Source: Rikenellaceae bacterium
GTDB lineage: Bacteria > Bacteroidota > Bacteroidia > Bacteroidales > Rikenellaceae
DNA: 58,458 bases
Reading direction: 5' to 3'
NCBI GenBank assembly: GCA_020859685.1
Contig: JAJBVT010000004.1
Location: 1 to 58,458 of the forward strand
Part shown: piece by piece, positions 31,965-40,300 of the stretch
Layout: every line of letters begins with the position of its first letter
Position numbering within the stretch: position 1 is the first letter of the stretch
The notes under the pieces: model-generated
Told to the model about the DNA's origin: nothing
What the model saw: the letters and a program-made list of their open reading frames with translations, nothing else
The model's database searches: none
Made by a program: the position numbers and the translations under genes

Positions 31965-32603
31965 ATGGACAGACAAAAAACGGCACGCGACATAGCACGC
32001 GCACTGCTGCAAATTAAGGCAATTAAACTCAGCCCTGCAAATTATTTCACATGGGCATCGGGCTGGCACTCGCCCATCTACTGCGACAACCGGGCGACCC
32101 TCTCCTTTCCGGAATCGAGGAAGCTGATTTACACGTCGTTCGCGGAGCTGATAGCGGAAAAATACCCGGAGTGCGAAGTAATCGCAGGGGTGGCTACCGG
32201 AGCCATAGCCCACGGAGCGCTGGCGGCCGAGGCGGCGGGCAAGCCCTTTATATACGTCCGTTCGGCGCCCAAGGCCCACGGGCTGTCGAATCAGGTGGAA
32301 GGGGTTTACGAACCGGGTGCGAAAGTAGTGGTAATCGAGGATCTGGTATCGACCGGAGGCAGCTCCCTGAGCGCGGTTGAAGCCCTGCGTGACGCCGGGT
32401 GCCATGTGCTGGGAATGGTGGCCATATTCACCTACGGTTTCGACGTTGCGGCGGGGCGGTTCGCCGCGGCCGGTGTTACGCTCGACACCCTGAGCGATTA
32501 CGAGACCATGATAGCCGAAGCCGTGGCCGGGGGGTACGTAACCGGCGAAGATCTCGAGACCCTGCGCCGGTGGCGGCAGGACCCGTCGAACTGGAATAAA
32601 TAA
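31965..32603 (+). CDS. pyrE: Orotate phosphoribosyltransferase
   Basis: Joins orotate to PRPP to make OMP in pyrimidine synthesis. 212 residues from the ATG at 31965, the normal length (the frame could begin at 31941). The PRPP-binding motif VVVIEDLVSTGGSS is near residue 120-133. ANYFTWASGWHSPIYCDNR near the N-terminus and KAHGLSNQVEG (catalytic loop region) are family hallmarks. Divergent from the NUDIX gene with almost no spacer; the SRPBCC gene follows 56 bases downstream. Confidence 0.95.
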   Translation: MDRQKTARDIARALLQIKAIKLSPANYFTWASGWHSPIYCDNRATLSFPESRKLIYTSFAELIAEKYPECEVIAGVATGAIAHGALAAEAAGKPFIYVRSAPKAHGLSNQVEGVYEPGAKVVVIEDLVSTGGSSLSAVEALRDAGCHVLGMVAIFTYGFDVAAGRFAAAGVTLDTLSDYETMIAEAVAGGYVTGEDLETLRRWRQDPSNWNK

Positions 32604-32659
32604 ACCCGCCGCGGGGGTACGGTTATGCCCCGGGGTGCAGTGAGCCAAACAGAAAGATT

Positions 32660-33070
32660 ATGGAAAAATACGAAAGTAAACAGGCCCGTGTCGAACGTCC
32701 GGCATGGATGATATACAACACGCTGTCCGATTTCAACAACTTCACCCCTATCCTGAAGGATAAGGTGGAAGGCTGGGAAGCCGATACGGATACCTGCTCC
32801 TTCACGGTCAAAGGGTTCCGGATGAACCTTCGGATAGTGGAACGGGAGGAGAACAAACTTATTAAAATTACGGGAGAGGACGGTTCGCCGATGGATTTCA
32901 CCTTCTGGGTGCAGATGAAGGAGATAGAGCCGACCGATACCCGCCTGCGGCTGGTACTCCATGTGCAGCTCAATATGATGATGAAGATGATGGTCGGCGG
33001 GAAGATTCGCACCGGGCTGGACCAGGTGGTGGACCAGATAGCCGAGACGTTTAATAACGCTCCGGTTTAA
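32660..33070 (+). CDS. SRPBCC-fold small protein
   Basis: 136 residues with the START/Bet v 1-like (SRPBCC) look: N-terminal strand YESKQARVERPAWMIYNTLS with helix DFNNFTPIL, a set of antiparallel strands and a long C-terminal helix (GLDQVVDQIAETFNN). A Met-rich stretch, LNMMMKMMVGG, precedes that helix. Such proteins bind hydrophobic ligands or act as chaperones or cyclases; no ligand is predicted. It follows pyrE on the same strand and may be co-transcribed. Confidence 0.75.
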   Translation: MEKYESKQARVERPAWMIYNTLSDFNNFTPILKDKVEGWEADTDTCSFTVKGFRMNLRIVEREENKLIKITGEDGSPMDFTFWVQMKEIEPTDTRLRLVLHVQLNMMMKMMVGGKIRTGLDQVVDQIAETFNNAPV

Positions 33071-33197
33071 TCAAACCCGGTATTGGCCGGTACAACGAAA
33101 CGTACAGACGGGCCGGTGTATTGGTATCCGGGTCTGCCGGACGGTTATAAGTGTTTCCGGCTTTTTCCTAATTTTCCGGATTCCATTTCGGTTGTAC

Positions 33198-35012
33198 TTA
33201 CGGTTCCTGCCAGTCGCCGTTCTCTTTTATTATCCCGACAAGGGCCTCCACGGCATCCTGCTCCGGTACCGCGCGGCGCACCAACTGCCGCCCCTTATAA
33301 AGGCTGACCCTGCCTGCGCCCTCGCCCACGTAGCCGTAATCGGCGTCGGCCATCTCGCCGGGACCGTTCACGATACACCCCATAACTCCGATTTTCAACC
33401 CTTTGAGGTGGTTGGTACGGCGGCGTATTTCGGCCAGCGTCCCTTGCAGGTCATACTGCGTGCGTCCACAACCGGGGCAGGCGATATATTCCGTGTGGCT
33501 GATGCGCACCCGCGCCGCCTGCATTATGGCCAAAGCGACCCGGTCCTCAGAAACAGGCTCTCCGGCGGGCCACTCGAGCGACACGCTGTTTCGGAGCCTT
33601 ACCGCGTCGGCCAGCCCGTCCAAAAGCGGCATTCCGAAATCGGCCGCCGCCCGGACAAAAAACCGTTCCGCGTCCGTAAGTGTATATTCGCGGGCAAGTA
33701 GTACGGGCCGCCCGGCCGCTCCGGTCCATATCTGCCGTTCCCAGTAATATCCCGCCGGAACGTCGGTATCCTGCGGGGATTCAGGGACCATAACCGCGCC
33801 GGAACGGATACCGTTCAGCGCCCCGGCATCCAGCTCACCGTAAAGTAACGGAGTGCCTCCGCCGCCAATATTGCCTACCCTATCCGTTAGCCGTTGAGCA
33901 GGCACGACTTGTGGGCAGCTCTCCCCCGGGGCGGATTCCGCCGAACTACCCGCACCGCCGGGAATTACCGCACCTCCGCCTTTGCCCGAATCATCGGAAG
34001 TGCTTTCTGCCGAACTCCCTGATGTGTGTGTTTTTCCGGAAGTTTCACCGGTAGCCCGTCGCCGAACCCCGGATTCTCCACCCGCAGTCCCTATAATATC
34101 GGGCTTCGAGCACATGTCTATATACCCAGCGATACCCGGCCCGGCCCCGGCTCCCCGGGCATACCAGTCTCCGTCCGTCCTTATGGCGGCGAAATAGTCC
34201 GCCAGCATCAAACCTACCGGTATCTCGTTCTCCGGCGGTTCGGTAAGCGACACCCTGATTGTATCGCCAATGCCTTCCGCCAGCAGGCTTCCGATACCCA
34301 CGGCCGATTTTACCCGGCCTTCCATCCCGTCGCCCGCCTCGGTTACCCCGAGATGAAGCGGAAAGGTCATCCCCTCCCGGTCCATTTGCCGCACCAGCAG
34401 GCGGTAAGCGGCCACCATCACCCGGACGTTGCTCGACTTCATCGACACCACCGCCTGGTCGAACCCCTCGCCCCGGCACACCCGCAAAAACTCCATAGCC
34501 GATTCCACCATCCCCTCAGGCGTATCTCCCCACCGCTCCACGATGCGCGGGGACAGCGACCCGTGGTTTACCCCGATCCGTAGAGCCACTCTCCGGTCCC
34601 GGCATACTGCCAGCAGCTCCCGGAACAGCTCCCCCCCCGGGTCGCGGTAGTTACCCGGATTAATCCTAACCTTATCCACATACCGCGCGGCTATCAGGGC
34701 CACATCGGGCCGGAAATGGATATCGGCCACCAGGGCAACGTCGGCCATACCGGCCCGGCACAACTGCCCGGCAATCTCCCGCAGGTTCTCCGCCTCACGC
34801 GGCCCTTGCGCCGTAAGGCGCACGATGCGCCCACCGGCGGCACGCACCGCGGCCACCTGCCTCACGCAGGCTGCCGTATCGAGGGTCGGGACGTTGGTCA
34901 TGGACTGCACCGCCACGGGGTTGTTCCCGCCGATAGTCACACTTCCTATCCGCACCTCATGCGTCGATCTGCGCACGGGATGCATCTTATATCTATCCGG
35001 GTTGTTACTCAT
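33198..35012 (-). CDS. ispG: 4-hydroxy-3-methylbut-2-enyl diphosphate synthase (IspG) with long insert
   Basis: Iron-sulfur enzyme of the MEP pathway converting MEcPP to HMBPP. 604 residues, the long class with a central insertion as in plants, Chlamydia and Bacteroidota. The TIM barrel spans about 1-300 (PVAVQSMTNVPT, VADIHFRP, KVRINPGNY, MKSSNVRVM). Residues about 310-370 are a low-complexity Ser/Gly/Thr/Glu linker; the rest of the insertion domain follows. The C-terminal [4Fe-4S] domain has CPGC near 511-514 and GVMGCIVNGPGE near 546-553, supplying the three Cys and Glu ligands. It works upstream of the polyprenyl synthase at the window start. Confidence 0.95.
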   Translation of the reverse strand: MSNNPDRYKMHPVRRSTHEVRIGSVTIGGNNPVAVQSMTNVPTLDTAACVRQVAAVRAAGGRIVRLTAQGPREAENLREIAGQLCRAGMADVALVADIHFRPDVALIAARYVDKVRINPGNYRDPGGELFRELLAVCRDRRVALRIGVNHGSLSPRIVERWGDTPEGMVESAMEFLRVCRGEGFDQAVVSMKSSNVRVMVAAYRLLVRQMDREGMTFPLHLGVTEAGDGMEGRVKSAVGIGSLLAEGIGDTIRVSLTEPPENEIPVGLMLADYFAAIRTDGDWYARGAGAGPGIAGYIDMCSKPDIIGTAGGESGVRRRATGETSGKTHTSGSSAESTSDDSGKGGGAVIPGGAGSSAESAPGESCPQVVPAQRLTDRVGNIGGGGTPLLYGELDAGALNGIRSGAVMVPESPQDTDVPAGYYWERQIWTGAAGRPVLLAREYTLTDAERFFVRAAADFGMPLLDGLADAVRLRNSVSLEWPAGEPVSEDRVALAIMQAARVRISHTEYIACPGCGRTQYDLQGTLAEIRRRTNHLKGLKIGVMGCIVNGPGEMADADYGYVGEGAGRVSLYKGRQLVRRAVPEQDAVEALVGIIKENGDWQEP

Positions 35013-35039
35013 AATGGAATATTAACAGGCTAAATTAAT

Positions 35040-35047
35040 CAAATTTA
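35040..35047 (-). promoter_or_regulatory. ispG promoter, -7 box TAAATTTG
   Basis: Exact -7 consensus on the minus strand, 27 bases before the ispG ATG; no -33 TTG at the right distance. Confidence 0.5.
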
Positions 35048-35135
35048 ACTACCGGCAGTACTTCAGGCGGCGGCTTCCGCCGCACAGGCCCGGCACAGAA
35101 CGTGCCGCGGGTACGGGCGGCCGGTGAAAATTTGG

Positions 35136-35143
35136 TATCTTTG
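35136..35143 (+). promoter_or_regulatory. recG promoter, -7 box TATCTTTG
   Basis: Exact -7 consensus, 8 bases before the recG ATG. The start point should fall within one or two bases of the ATG, so the mRNA is probably leaderless. Confidence 0.55.
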
Positions 35144-35151
35144 GGCGTAAA

Positions 35152-37260
35152 ATGGCTTCATACCTCGACAACAGTATAAAATTCCTCAAGGGGGTCGGCG
35201 ATACCCGTGCGGCGCTTCTAGAGCGGGAGGCGGGAATCCGGACTATGCGCGACCTGCTCTGGTATTTCCCGTTCCGCTATGTGGACCGGTCGAGGTTCTA
35301 CCGTATCGGTGAAATCAGGGACGAGTCGCTCGCATTTATCCAGCTCCGCGCCCGGGTGGAAGGGGTAAGTGTGGTGGGCACGGGCCGGAAGGCCCGCCTT
35401 GTGGCTTATGCCTCGGACGGGACCGGCAGGGTCGAACTGGTCTGGTTCACCGGCATAAAGTGGCAGGAGAAACGGGTGGAACCGGGCCGCGAATATGTGA
35501 TATTCGGGCGGCCGGGCTTCTTCAACGGCCAGCTTCAGATTACACACCCCGAAATGGAGGACGTGGGAATCGCCCGCCAACGCCCGGCCGGGATGCAGGG
35601 GGTTTACAGCACTACCGAAAAGCTTGCCTCGGGCCATCTCGGTTCGCGGGCCATCTATAAGCTGGTCTGCAACCTGTGGGAGGCCGCACGGGACCATATC
35701 ACCGAGACCATTCCCCGGCAGGTCATGGAGGAGTACGGTCTGGTTCCCCTGCGGGATGCACTGGAGAATATCCATTTCCCGAAGAACCAGCAGGCCCTCG
35801 CCGCCGCGCAGTACCGGCTCAAATTCGAGGAACTTTTCGGTCTTCAGCTCGGTATTGTCGCCCAGCGTGAAGGTCGGATACGGAAGACCCGGGGGTTTAT
35901 GTTCAACCGGGTAGGCGAACGGTTCAACGAATTTTACAGCGGCCACCTGCCGTTCGAGTTGACCGGAGCACAGAAGAGGGTTATCAAAGAGATACGGGCC
36001 GACACCGTCACCGGCCACCAGATGAACCGCCTATTGCAGGGCGACGTGGGAAGCGGCAAGACGCTCGTGGCCCTGATGAGCATGCTGCTCGCATCGGACA
36101 ACGGGTACCAGTCGTGCCTGATGGCCCCCACCGAGATTCTTGCCCGCCAGCACTATGCGACCATCGTCAAACTGCTCGACGGAATGGACGTCCGGGTGGC
36201 AGTGCTGACAGGCTCCACGCGGACCAGGGAGCGTAACGAAATACTCGCCGGGCTGGATGCCGGAGAGATTGACATACTCGTAGGGACACACGCACTTATT
36301 GAGGACCGGGTAAGGTTCGCCAACCTCGGATTCGTGGTTATCGACGAGCAGCACCGTTTCGGCGTGGAACAGCGGGCAAGGCTCTGGACCAAGAACAACG
36401 CCCTTCCCCACGTCCTGGTAATGACGGCCACACCCATCCCACGCACGCTGGCAATGACCCTATACGGCGACCTCGACGTGTCGGTGATAGACGAACTTCC
36501 CCCGGGCCGCAAACCGGTGAAGACCCTCCACCTGCGCGACTCCCAGCGGCTCCGGGTGTACGGTTTCATAAAGGAGCAGATTGCCGCGGGCAGGCAGGTT
36601 TATGTGGTCTATCCGCTGATTCAGGAGTCCGAAAAGATGGACTACAAGGATTTGCAGGACGGTTTCGAAAGTATCAGCAGGCAGTTCCCCCCGCCGGACT
36701 ATTTCACTACGGTGGTCCACGGCAGGATGAAACCGGCGGACAAGGAGGCCAATATGAAACTTTTCAAGGAAGGTACAGCCAATATTATGGTATCGACGAC
36801 CGTTATCGAGGTAGGCGTGGATGTGTCCAACGCGACGGTTATGGTAATCGAGAGTGCCGAGAGGTTCGGCCTGTCACAGCTCCACCAGCTGCGGGGCCGT
36901 GTGGGCAGGGGGGGCGAACAGTCGTTCTGCATACTGATGAGCGGCGACAAACTCTCCTCCGACGCCCGGGCGAGGCTGTCGGCGATGGTGAGGACCAACG
37001 ACGGATTCGAACTCTCGGAACTCGACCTCAAGCTGCGCGGGGCGGGCGATATCACGGGTACTCAGCAGAGCGGTTTGGCACTCGAATTGAAGATATCTAA
37101 CCTCGGAAAGGACTCCGCCGTCGTCGAAACCTGCCGCTCCGCGGCTGAGAAGGTCTACGAGGGCGGTTATGTATTTGACCGGCACGACCGGGAACTGATA
37201 GAGACGCTGAAAAAGAGATATTCGACCAAAAAAGAGGTAGATTTCAGCATGATTTCATAA
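35152..37260 (+). CDS. recG: ATP-dependent DNA helicase RecG
   Basis: Branch-migration helicase that regresses stalled replication forks and processes recombination intermediates. 702 residues, family length. The N-terminal wedge/OB domain is about 1-250 (FLKGVGDTRAALLEREAGI, KNQQALAAAQYRLKFEELF). Helicase motifs: Walker A QGDVGSGKTLVALM near 295-308, PTEILARQHY, DEQHRFGVEQR, MTATPIPRTLAM, VVHGRMK, STTVIEVGVDVSNA and HQLRGRVGRG. The C-terminal TRG-like region includes LKLRGAGDITGTQQSG. The start is fixed by the promoter 8 bases upstream. Confidence 0.97.
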   Translation: MASYLDNSIKFLKGVGDTRAALLEREAGIRTMRDLLWYFPFRYVDRSRFYRIGEIRDESLAFIQLRARVEGVSVVGTGRKARLVAYASDGTGRVELVWFTGIKWQEKRVEPGREYVIFGRPGFFNGQLQITHPEMEDVGIARQRPAGMQGVYSTTEKLASGHLGSRAIYKLVCNLWEAARDHITETIPRQVMEEYGLVPLRDALENIHFPKNQQALAAAQYRLKFEELFGLQLGIVAQREGRIRKTRGFMFNRVGERFNEFYSGHLPFELTGAQKRVIKEIRADTVTGHQMNRLLQGDVGSGKTLVALMSMLLASDNGYQSCLMAPTEILARQHYATIVKLLDGMDVRVAVLTGSTRTRERNEILAGLDAGEIDILVGTHALIEDRVRFANLGFVVIDEQHRFGVEQRARLWTKNNALPHVLVMTATPIPRTLAMTLYGDLDVSVIDELPPGRKPVKTLHLRDSQRLRVYGFIKEQIAAGRQVYVVYPLIQESEKMDYKDLQDGFESISRQFPPPDYFTTVVHGRMKPADKEANMKLFKEGTANIMVSTTVIEVGVDVSNATVMVIESAERFGLSQLHQLRGRVGRGGEQSFCILMSGDKLSSDARARLSAMVRTNDGFELSELDLKLRGAGDITGTQQSGLALELKISNLGKDSAVVETCRSAAEKVYEGGYVFDRHDRELIETLKKRYSTKKEVDFSMIS

Positions 37261-37291
37261 TGAACCGGACGAAAGGACGGATATAAAAGAT

Positions 37292-37299
37292 TAAATTTG
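37292..37299 (+). promoter_or_regulatory. Promoter of the DUF3108 gene, -7 box TAAATTTG
   Basis: Exact -7 consensus, 24 bases before the ATG at 37324; no clear -33. Confidence 0.55.
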
Positions 37300-37323
37300 T
37301 AACATCTTAGCCCTGTATTGAAT

Positions 37324-38178
37324 ATGAGATTAAAACCCGTATTACTATTTATCAGCCTGCTGGCCGCTATGTCCGCCGGGTCGCAGGTTATTCCGGCAAG
37401 CGGAGGAAATACCCCGCTCGACCAGGCTAAAGAGATAGCGTTCAGCGACAACGAGAGGCTGACCTATGTGGTCAGCTACCGGGCCGCGCTGGTTCCCAAT
37501 ATCGAGGCGGGCGAAGTGACCCTTCGTACCAGCCGCACCACGGTCGACAACGTACCGGCATACAATATCTACGCCAACGCCAAGGTTTTTCCCAGCTTCA
37601 AAAAGATATTCGACCTCGACGACACCTACCAGTCGTGGCTCTCGGCGGAGAGTCTGCGGCCACTGAAGTACTCCTTCCGGCTGCGGGAGGGTAAGTTCCG
37701 GGCCAACTGCGACTACACATACGACTGGAACAGTATGAAGGTTACCACCTTCTACCACAACCTGAAGAAACCCGCCGGAAACGAACGGGTGCTCGACCTC
37801 TCTAACCGCAGTTACGACGCCATCGCCCTGTTTTACAACCTGCGTTGCGTGGATATGGGCCAATTCTCGCCAGGTACCCGTTACTCACTTCAAATGGTGC
37901 TGGACGACAAGATACGTACCGTGACTTTCACCTTCCTGGGCCGGGAGCAGAAAAGGGCGGGCCGCTCCGGAACGTTCAACACGCTCAAGTTCTCCTGTAC
38001 CATAGCCACCTCCACCGAGGGCGAGAGTTTCGAGGACGGAAGCGAATTTTACCTCTGGATGACGGACGACAAGAACAGGATACCGGTCTACCTCGAATCG
38101 CCGGTTAAAGTGGGGAGCGTGCGGGTAACGCTGACCGGTTTCCAGAACCTCCGCCACCCGGTGGCGAAGATCGACTGA
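37324..38178 (+). CDS. DUF3108-family exported protein
   Basis: 284 residues from the ATG at 37324, with a signal peptide (MRLKPVLLFISLLAAMSAGSQ). The mature part is beta-rich and fits DUF3108: NERLTYVVSYRAALVPNIEAGEVTL at the start, YQSWLSAESLRPLKYSF, and FYLWMTDDKNRIPVYLESPV near the end. It is a periplasmic or outer-membrane-associated protein of unknown function. Transcribed alone on the plus strand after recG. Confidence 0.82.
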   Translation: MRLKPVLLFISLLAAMSAGSQVIPASGGNTPLDQAKEIAFSDNERLTYVVSYRAALVPNIEAGEVTLRTSRTTVDNVPAYNIYANAKVFPSFKKIFDLDDTYQSWLSAESLRPLKYSFRLREGKFRANCDYTYDWNSMKVTTFYHNLKKPAGNERVLDLSNRSYDAIALFYNLRCVDMGQFSPGTRYSLQMVLDDKIRTVTFTFLGREQKRAGRSGTFNTLKFSCTIATSTEGESFEDGSEFYLWMTDDKNRIPVYLESPVKVGSVRVTLTGFQNLRHPVAKID

Positions 38179-38258
38179 CCGGTCCTGTGTCGGTGAACAA
38201 ATGCGGCCGGGTTGGATAAGACGGCGTGGCGGCTTCGGTAATAAACGATTAAGTTTAT

Positions 38259-38266
38259 TATATTTG
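38259..38266 (+). promoter_or_regulatory. Promoter of the coiled-coil protein gene, -7 box TATATTTG
   Basis: Exact -7 consensus. The ATG is 131 bases downstream, leaving a long structured leader. Confidence 0.55.
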
Positions 38267-38323
38267 TATTCCCGTGGGCCGGGCCTTGCACGGACCGCGG
38301 GAACCGGCGTACCGGCTTGCTCC

Positions 38324-38376
38324 GGGGCTGAACGGGCTGAGAGTGCCCGTTTTGCCGAAGGCAACGGGGAGCGCCC
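38324..38376 (+). other. Structured leader: three-way junction candidate
   Basis: In the 5' leader of the next gene: an outer stem GGGGCT (38324-38329) with AGCGCCC (38370-38376, one bulge) encloses two perfect hairpins, ACGGGC/GCCCGT (38332-38337, 38345-38350) and TTGCC-GAA-GGCAA (38352-38364). An additional stem lies upstream (38269-38280 with 38292-38303). No known riboswitch class was recognised; TPP and hammerhead patterns were considered and do not fit. Confidence 0.45.
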
Positions 38377-38397
38377 AAACTCAAAACGAGACTTAAA

Positions 38398-39309
38398 ATG
38401 GAGAATTACGATTACGGGACGGACCACGACTACGGTGCAAACCCGGCAGGAAACAAATCCATTAAAGGATACCAGATAATTATCATAGTGCTGGCGGTGA
38501 TACTGGGCGCCCTTTCCTTCCTGTATTACAATCAGATGAACACCCTCAAGAAGGAGTATGCCGTGGAGCGGGACACGCTTACCAACCGCCTCACCAGCAT
38601 GATGTACGAATATCAGGACCTCAGGTCGGAGAACGACACCATTAACCACTACCTTGATATAGAGCGGGAGAGGGCCGACTCGCTGCTGGAGAGCCTGACC
38701 AAAGAACGTAACTTCAGCCGGGCCAAGATACGCCAGTACGAGCAGGAACTCGGGACGCTCCGCGCCGTGATGCAGACCTACGTACAGCAGATAGACTCGC
38801 TCAATACCGTAAATAAGCGCCTGATATCGGAGAACGTGACCTACCGCGAGCAGATTACGACTGTGCGCGCGCGGGCCGAAATGGCCGAGGAGAGGGCCGA
38901 CGAGTTGTCGACCAAGCTAAGGCGCGGCGCCGTGATACGGGTACGCGACATCGCCGTGGTTGCCCTGTCGGCCAACGACCGGGAGGTATCGCGCGCCAAC
39001 CGCGCGGCACGGCTCCGGGTGGACTTCACCCTGTCGGCCAACGAGGTGGCTGACCCGGGCAGTAAAGCCATTTATGTCCGGATAACCGGGCCGGATGGCT
39101 ATGTGATGGCGAACTCCACCGGGGCGATGTTCGAATTCGAAGGCGAATACAGGACCTACTCGGCAATGCGAGAAGTGGACTACGACAACAACAAAGACCT
39201 GGGGGTCAGCGTATTCTACAACGGCACCGGCATCACGGCCGGGCGATACGCCGTGGAAATCTATATCGACGGCTATCTGTCGGGTAACACCGAGGTGGTT
39301 CTCCGGTAG
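38398..39309 (+). CDS. Membrane-anchored coiled-coil protein
   Basis: 303 residues. The N-terminus is short and cytoplasmic (MENYDYGTDHDYGANPAG), then a single membrane segment (YQIIIIVLAVILGALSFLYY, about 25-44) and a long coiled coil (about 50-180; heptads such as KRLISENVTYREQITTVRAR). A C-terminal beta-rich domain of about 110 residues follows (RVDFTLSANEVADPGSKAIY, ITAGRYAVEIYIDGYL). The topology puts most of the protein in the periplasm. Proteins of this build are common in Bacteroidales and their role is unknown to me. Confidence 0.75.
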   Translation: MENYDYGTDHDYGANPAGNKSIKGYQIIIIVLAVILGALSFLYYNQMNTLKKEYAVERDTLTNRLTSMMYEYQDLRSENDTINHYLDIERERADSLLESLTKERNFSRAKIRQYEQELGTLRAVMQTYVQQIDSLNTVNKRLISENVTYREQITTVRARAEMAEERADELSTKLRRGAVIRVRDIAVVALSANDREVSRANRAARLRVDFTLSANEVADPGSKAIYVRITGPDGYVMANSTGAMFEFEGEYRTYSAMREVDYDNNKDLGVSVFYNGTGITAGRYAVEIYIDGYLSGNTEVVLR

Positions 39310-39330
39310 ACCGGTTTCTGAAAGCCAAGA

Positions 39331-39373
39331 AACAGAGCGGTCAGGCCGGATGGGCCTGACCGCTCTGTTTTTT
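39331..39373 (+). terminator. Strong terminator after the coiled-coil gene
   Basis: Long stem AACAGAGCGGTCAGGCC with its complement, then six T. It also stands 11 bases from the stop of the convergent gene. Confidence 0.92.
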
Positions 39374-39383
39374 CTTTACCGGG

Positions 39384-39707
39384 TCAATCCGTACCTTTTA
39401 CGGCAAGACCCGGCCGCCCGAATGCCCGGCAGATTTTACGGTTACCGCGCACCGAAGTGGTCATTACCACGATATCCCGAGGGGATCGGATTGTACCGTA
39501 ATCCTTTCCGCCCTGCATAAAGCCGATGGACGAAAGCCGCCTGCCGGCCGACCGCTCTTTTTCCAATCCGGATTCCGCTTCACCGTATTCGCAAACTATT
39601 CCGGTAATAATAAATACGGCGCCGCTGTCGATATTCGCACCGGGGTTGGAACCCTCCACCCACAGGATAACCGAATCGAGACGGCGCTCCTGCCCTGTCG
39701 CTGACAA
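39384..39707 (-). CDS. Paralogue of the neighbouring exported protein, start codon apparently lost
   Basis: The protein matches the gene just upstream (39748-40269): shared LDSV/LDAV, KERSAGRRLSS versus KERSAGGKISY, and SPRRDIILI versus SPRDIVVMT. From the TTG at 39707 it has 107 residues and no signal peptide. The frame stays open further upstream to about 39770 and there encodes a signal-peptide-like stretch (PIFVNISFPVLSATGQ) that aligns with the paralogue's. No ATG, GTG or TTG is available to include it; only an ATT at 39732-39734. It is either a decaying copy or starts at a rare codon, perhaps by re-initiation after the upstream stop. Confidence 0.55.
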   Translation of the reverse strand: MSATGQERRLDSVILWVEGSNPGANIDSGAVFIITGIVCEYGEAESGLEKERSAGRRLSSIGFMQGGKDYGTIRSPRDIVVMTTSVRGNRKICRAFGRPGLAVKGTD

Positions 39708-39747
39708 GACCGGGAATGAAATATTAACGAAAATAGGAACCTGGCCG

Positions 39748-40269
39748 TTATCTTCCCGCCCGTTTTCGACTCCTTATTACAAGCAGACCCTTCCCGTCGG
39801 GCCCACCGGGACTTTCTACATACTGAATACCGTAAATCTTCCGCGGTGAGAGGGTTTCGCGGTAACAGGCCACCTCGTCCGGCCCCAAAAGCACCCCGTC
39901 CACCTCAACGGGCCCCGGATCATCCGACATCAGGCGCTGGTGGTAGTCACGCACATCACGCTTTTTTAGTGGCCGGGTGCCGATAAGTATTATATCCCGG
40001 CGCGGACTTACATCCCGTTGGTATGTCTCCTTCAGGTAGATAGCATACGAAATTTTCCCGCCGGCCGACCGTTCCTTATCCAGTTCGGCCGTAAGGTCTT
40101 CGAAATTAAACATTTTATTGTTAAGCACGAAAGCCGTTGCAGGGTCTATCTCCTCGACATGATAAGTGCACTGCAACCAATCCAATACGGCATCGAGCCG
40201 ACATTCCTGAGCCGGTGCGAGCATCCCCGGAAATACTATCGATATTATTATAAACAATAACCGGCGCAT
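39748..40269 (-). CDS. Small exported protein, tandem paralogue
   Basis: 173 residues with a signal peptide (MRRLLFIIISIVFPGMLAPAQ, cleavage near residue 21). The mature part is not recognised. It contains DKERSAGGKISYAIYLKETY and RDIILIGTRPLKKRD, resembling the 39384 frame. Later copies of basic residues end in SRKRAGR. It may be a short plug- or anchor-like secreted protein. Same strand as the transporter gene upstream (gap 31 bases), so the three minus-strand genes may share a transcript. Confidence 0.65.
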   Translation of the reverse strand: MRRLLFIIISIVFPGMLAPAQECRLDAVLDWLQCTYHVEEIDPATAFVLNNKMFNFEDLTAELDKERSAGGKISYAIYLKETYQRDVSPRRDIILIGTRPLKKRDVRDYHQRLMSDDPGPVEVDGVLLGPDEVACYRETLSPRKIYGIQYVESPGGPDGKGLLVIRSRKRAGR

Positions 40270-40300
40270 GATTTTTCCACGTAGGACCCGTCGGTACCGG

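Noticed and set aside
38274-38397. TPP riboswitch or hammerhead ribozyme in the leader with CTGAGAG
   Set aside because: The second conserved half of the TPP aptamer is missing, and the hammerhead core (CUGANGA and GAAA) does not fit.
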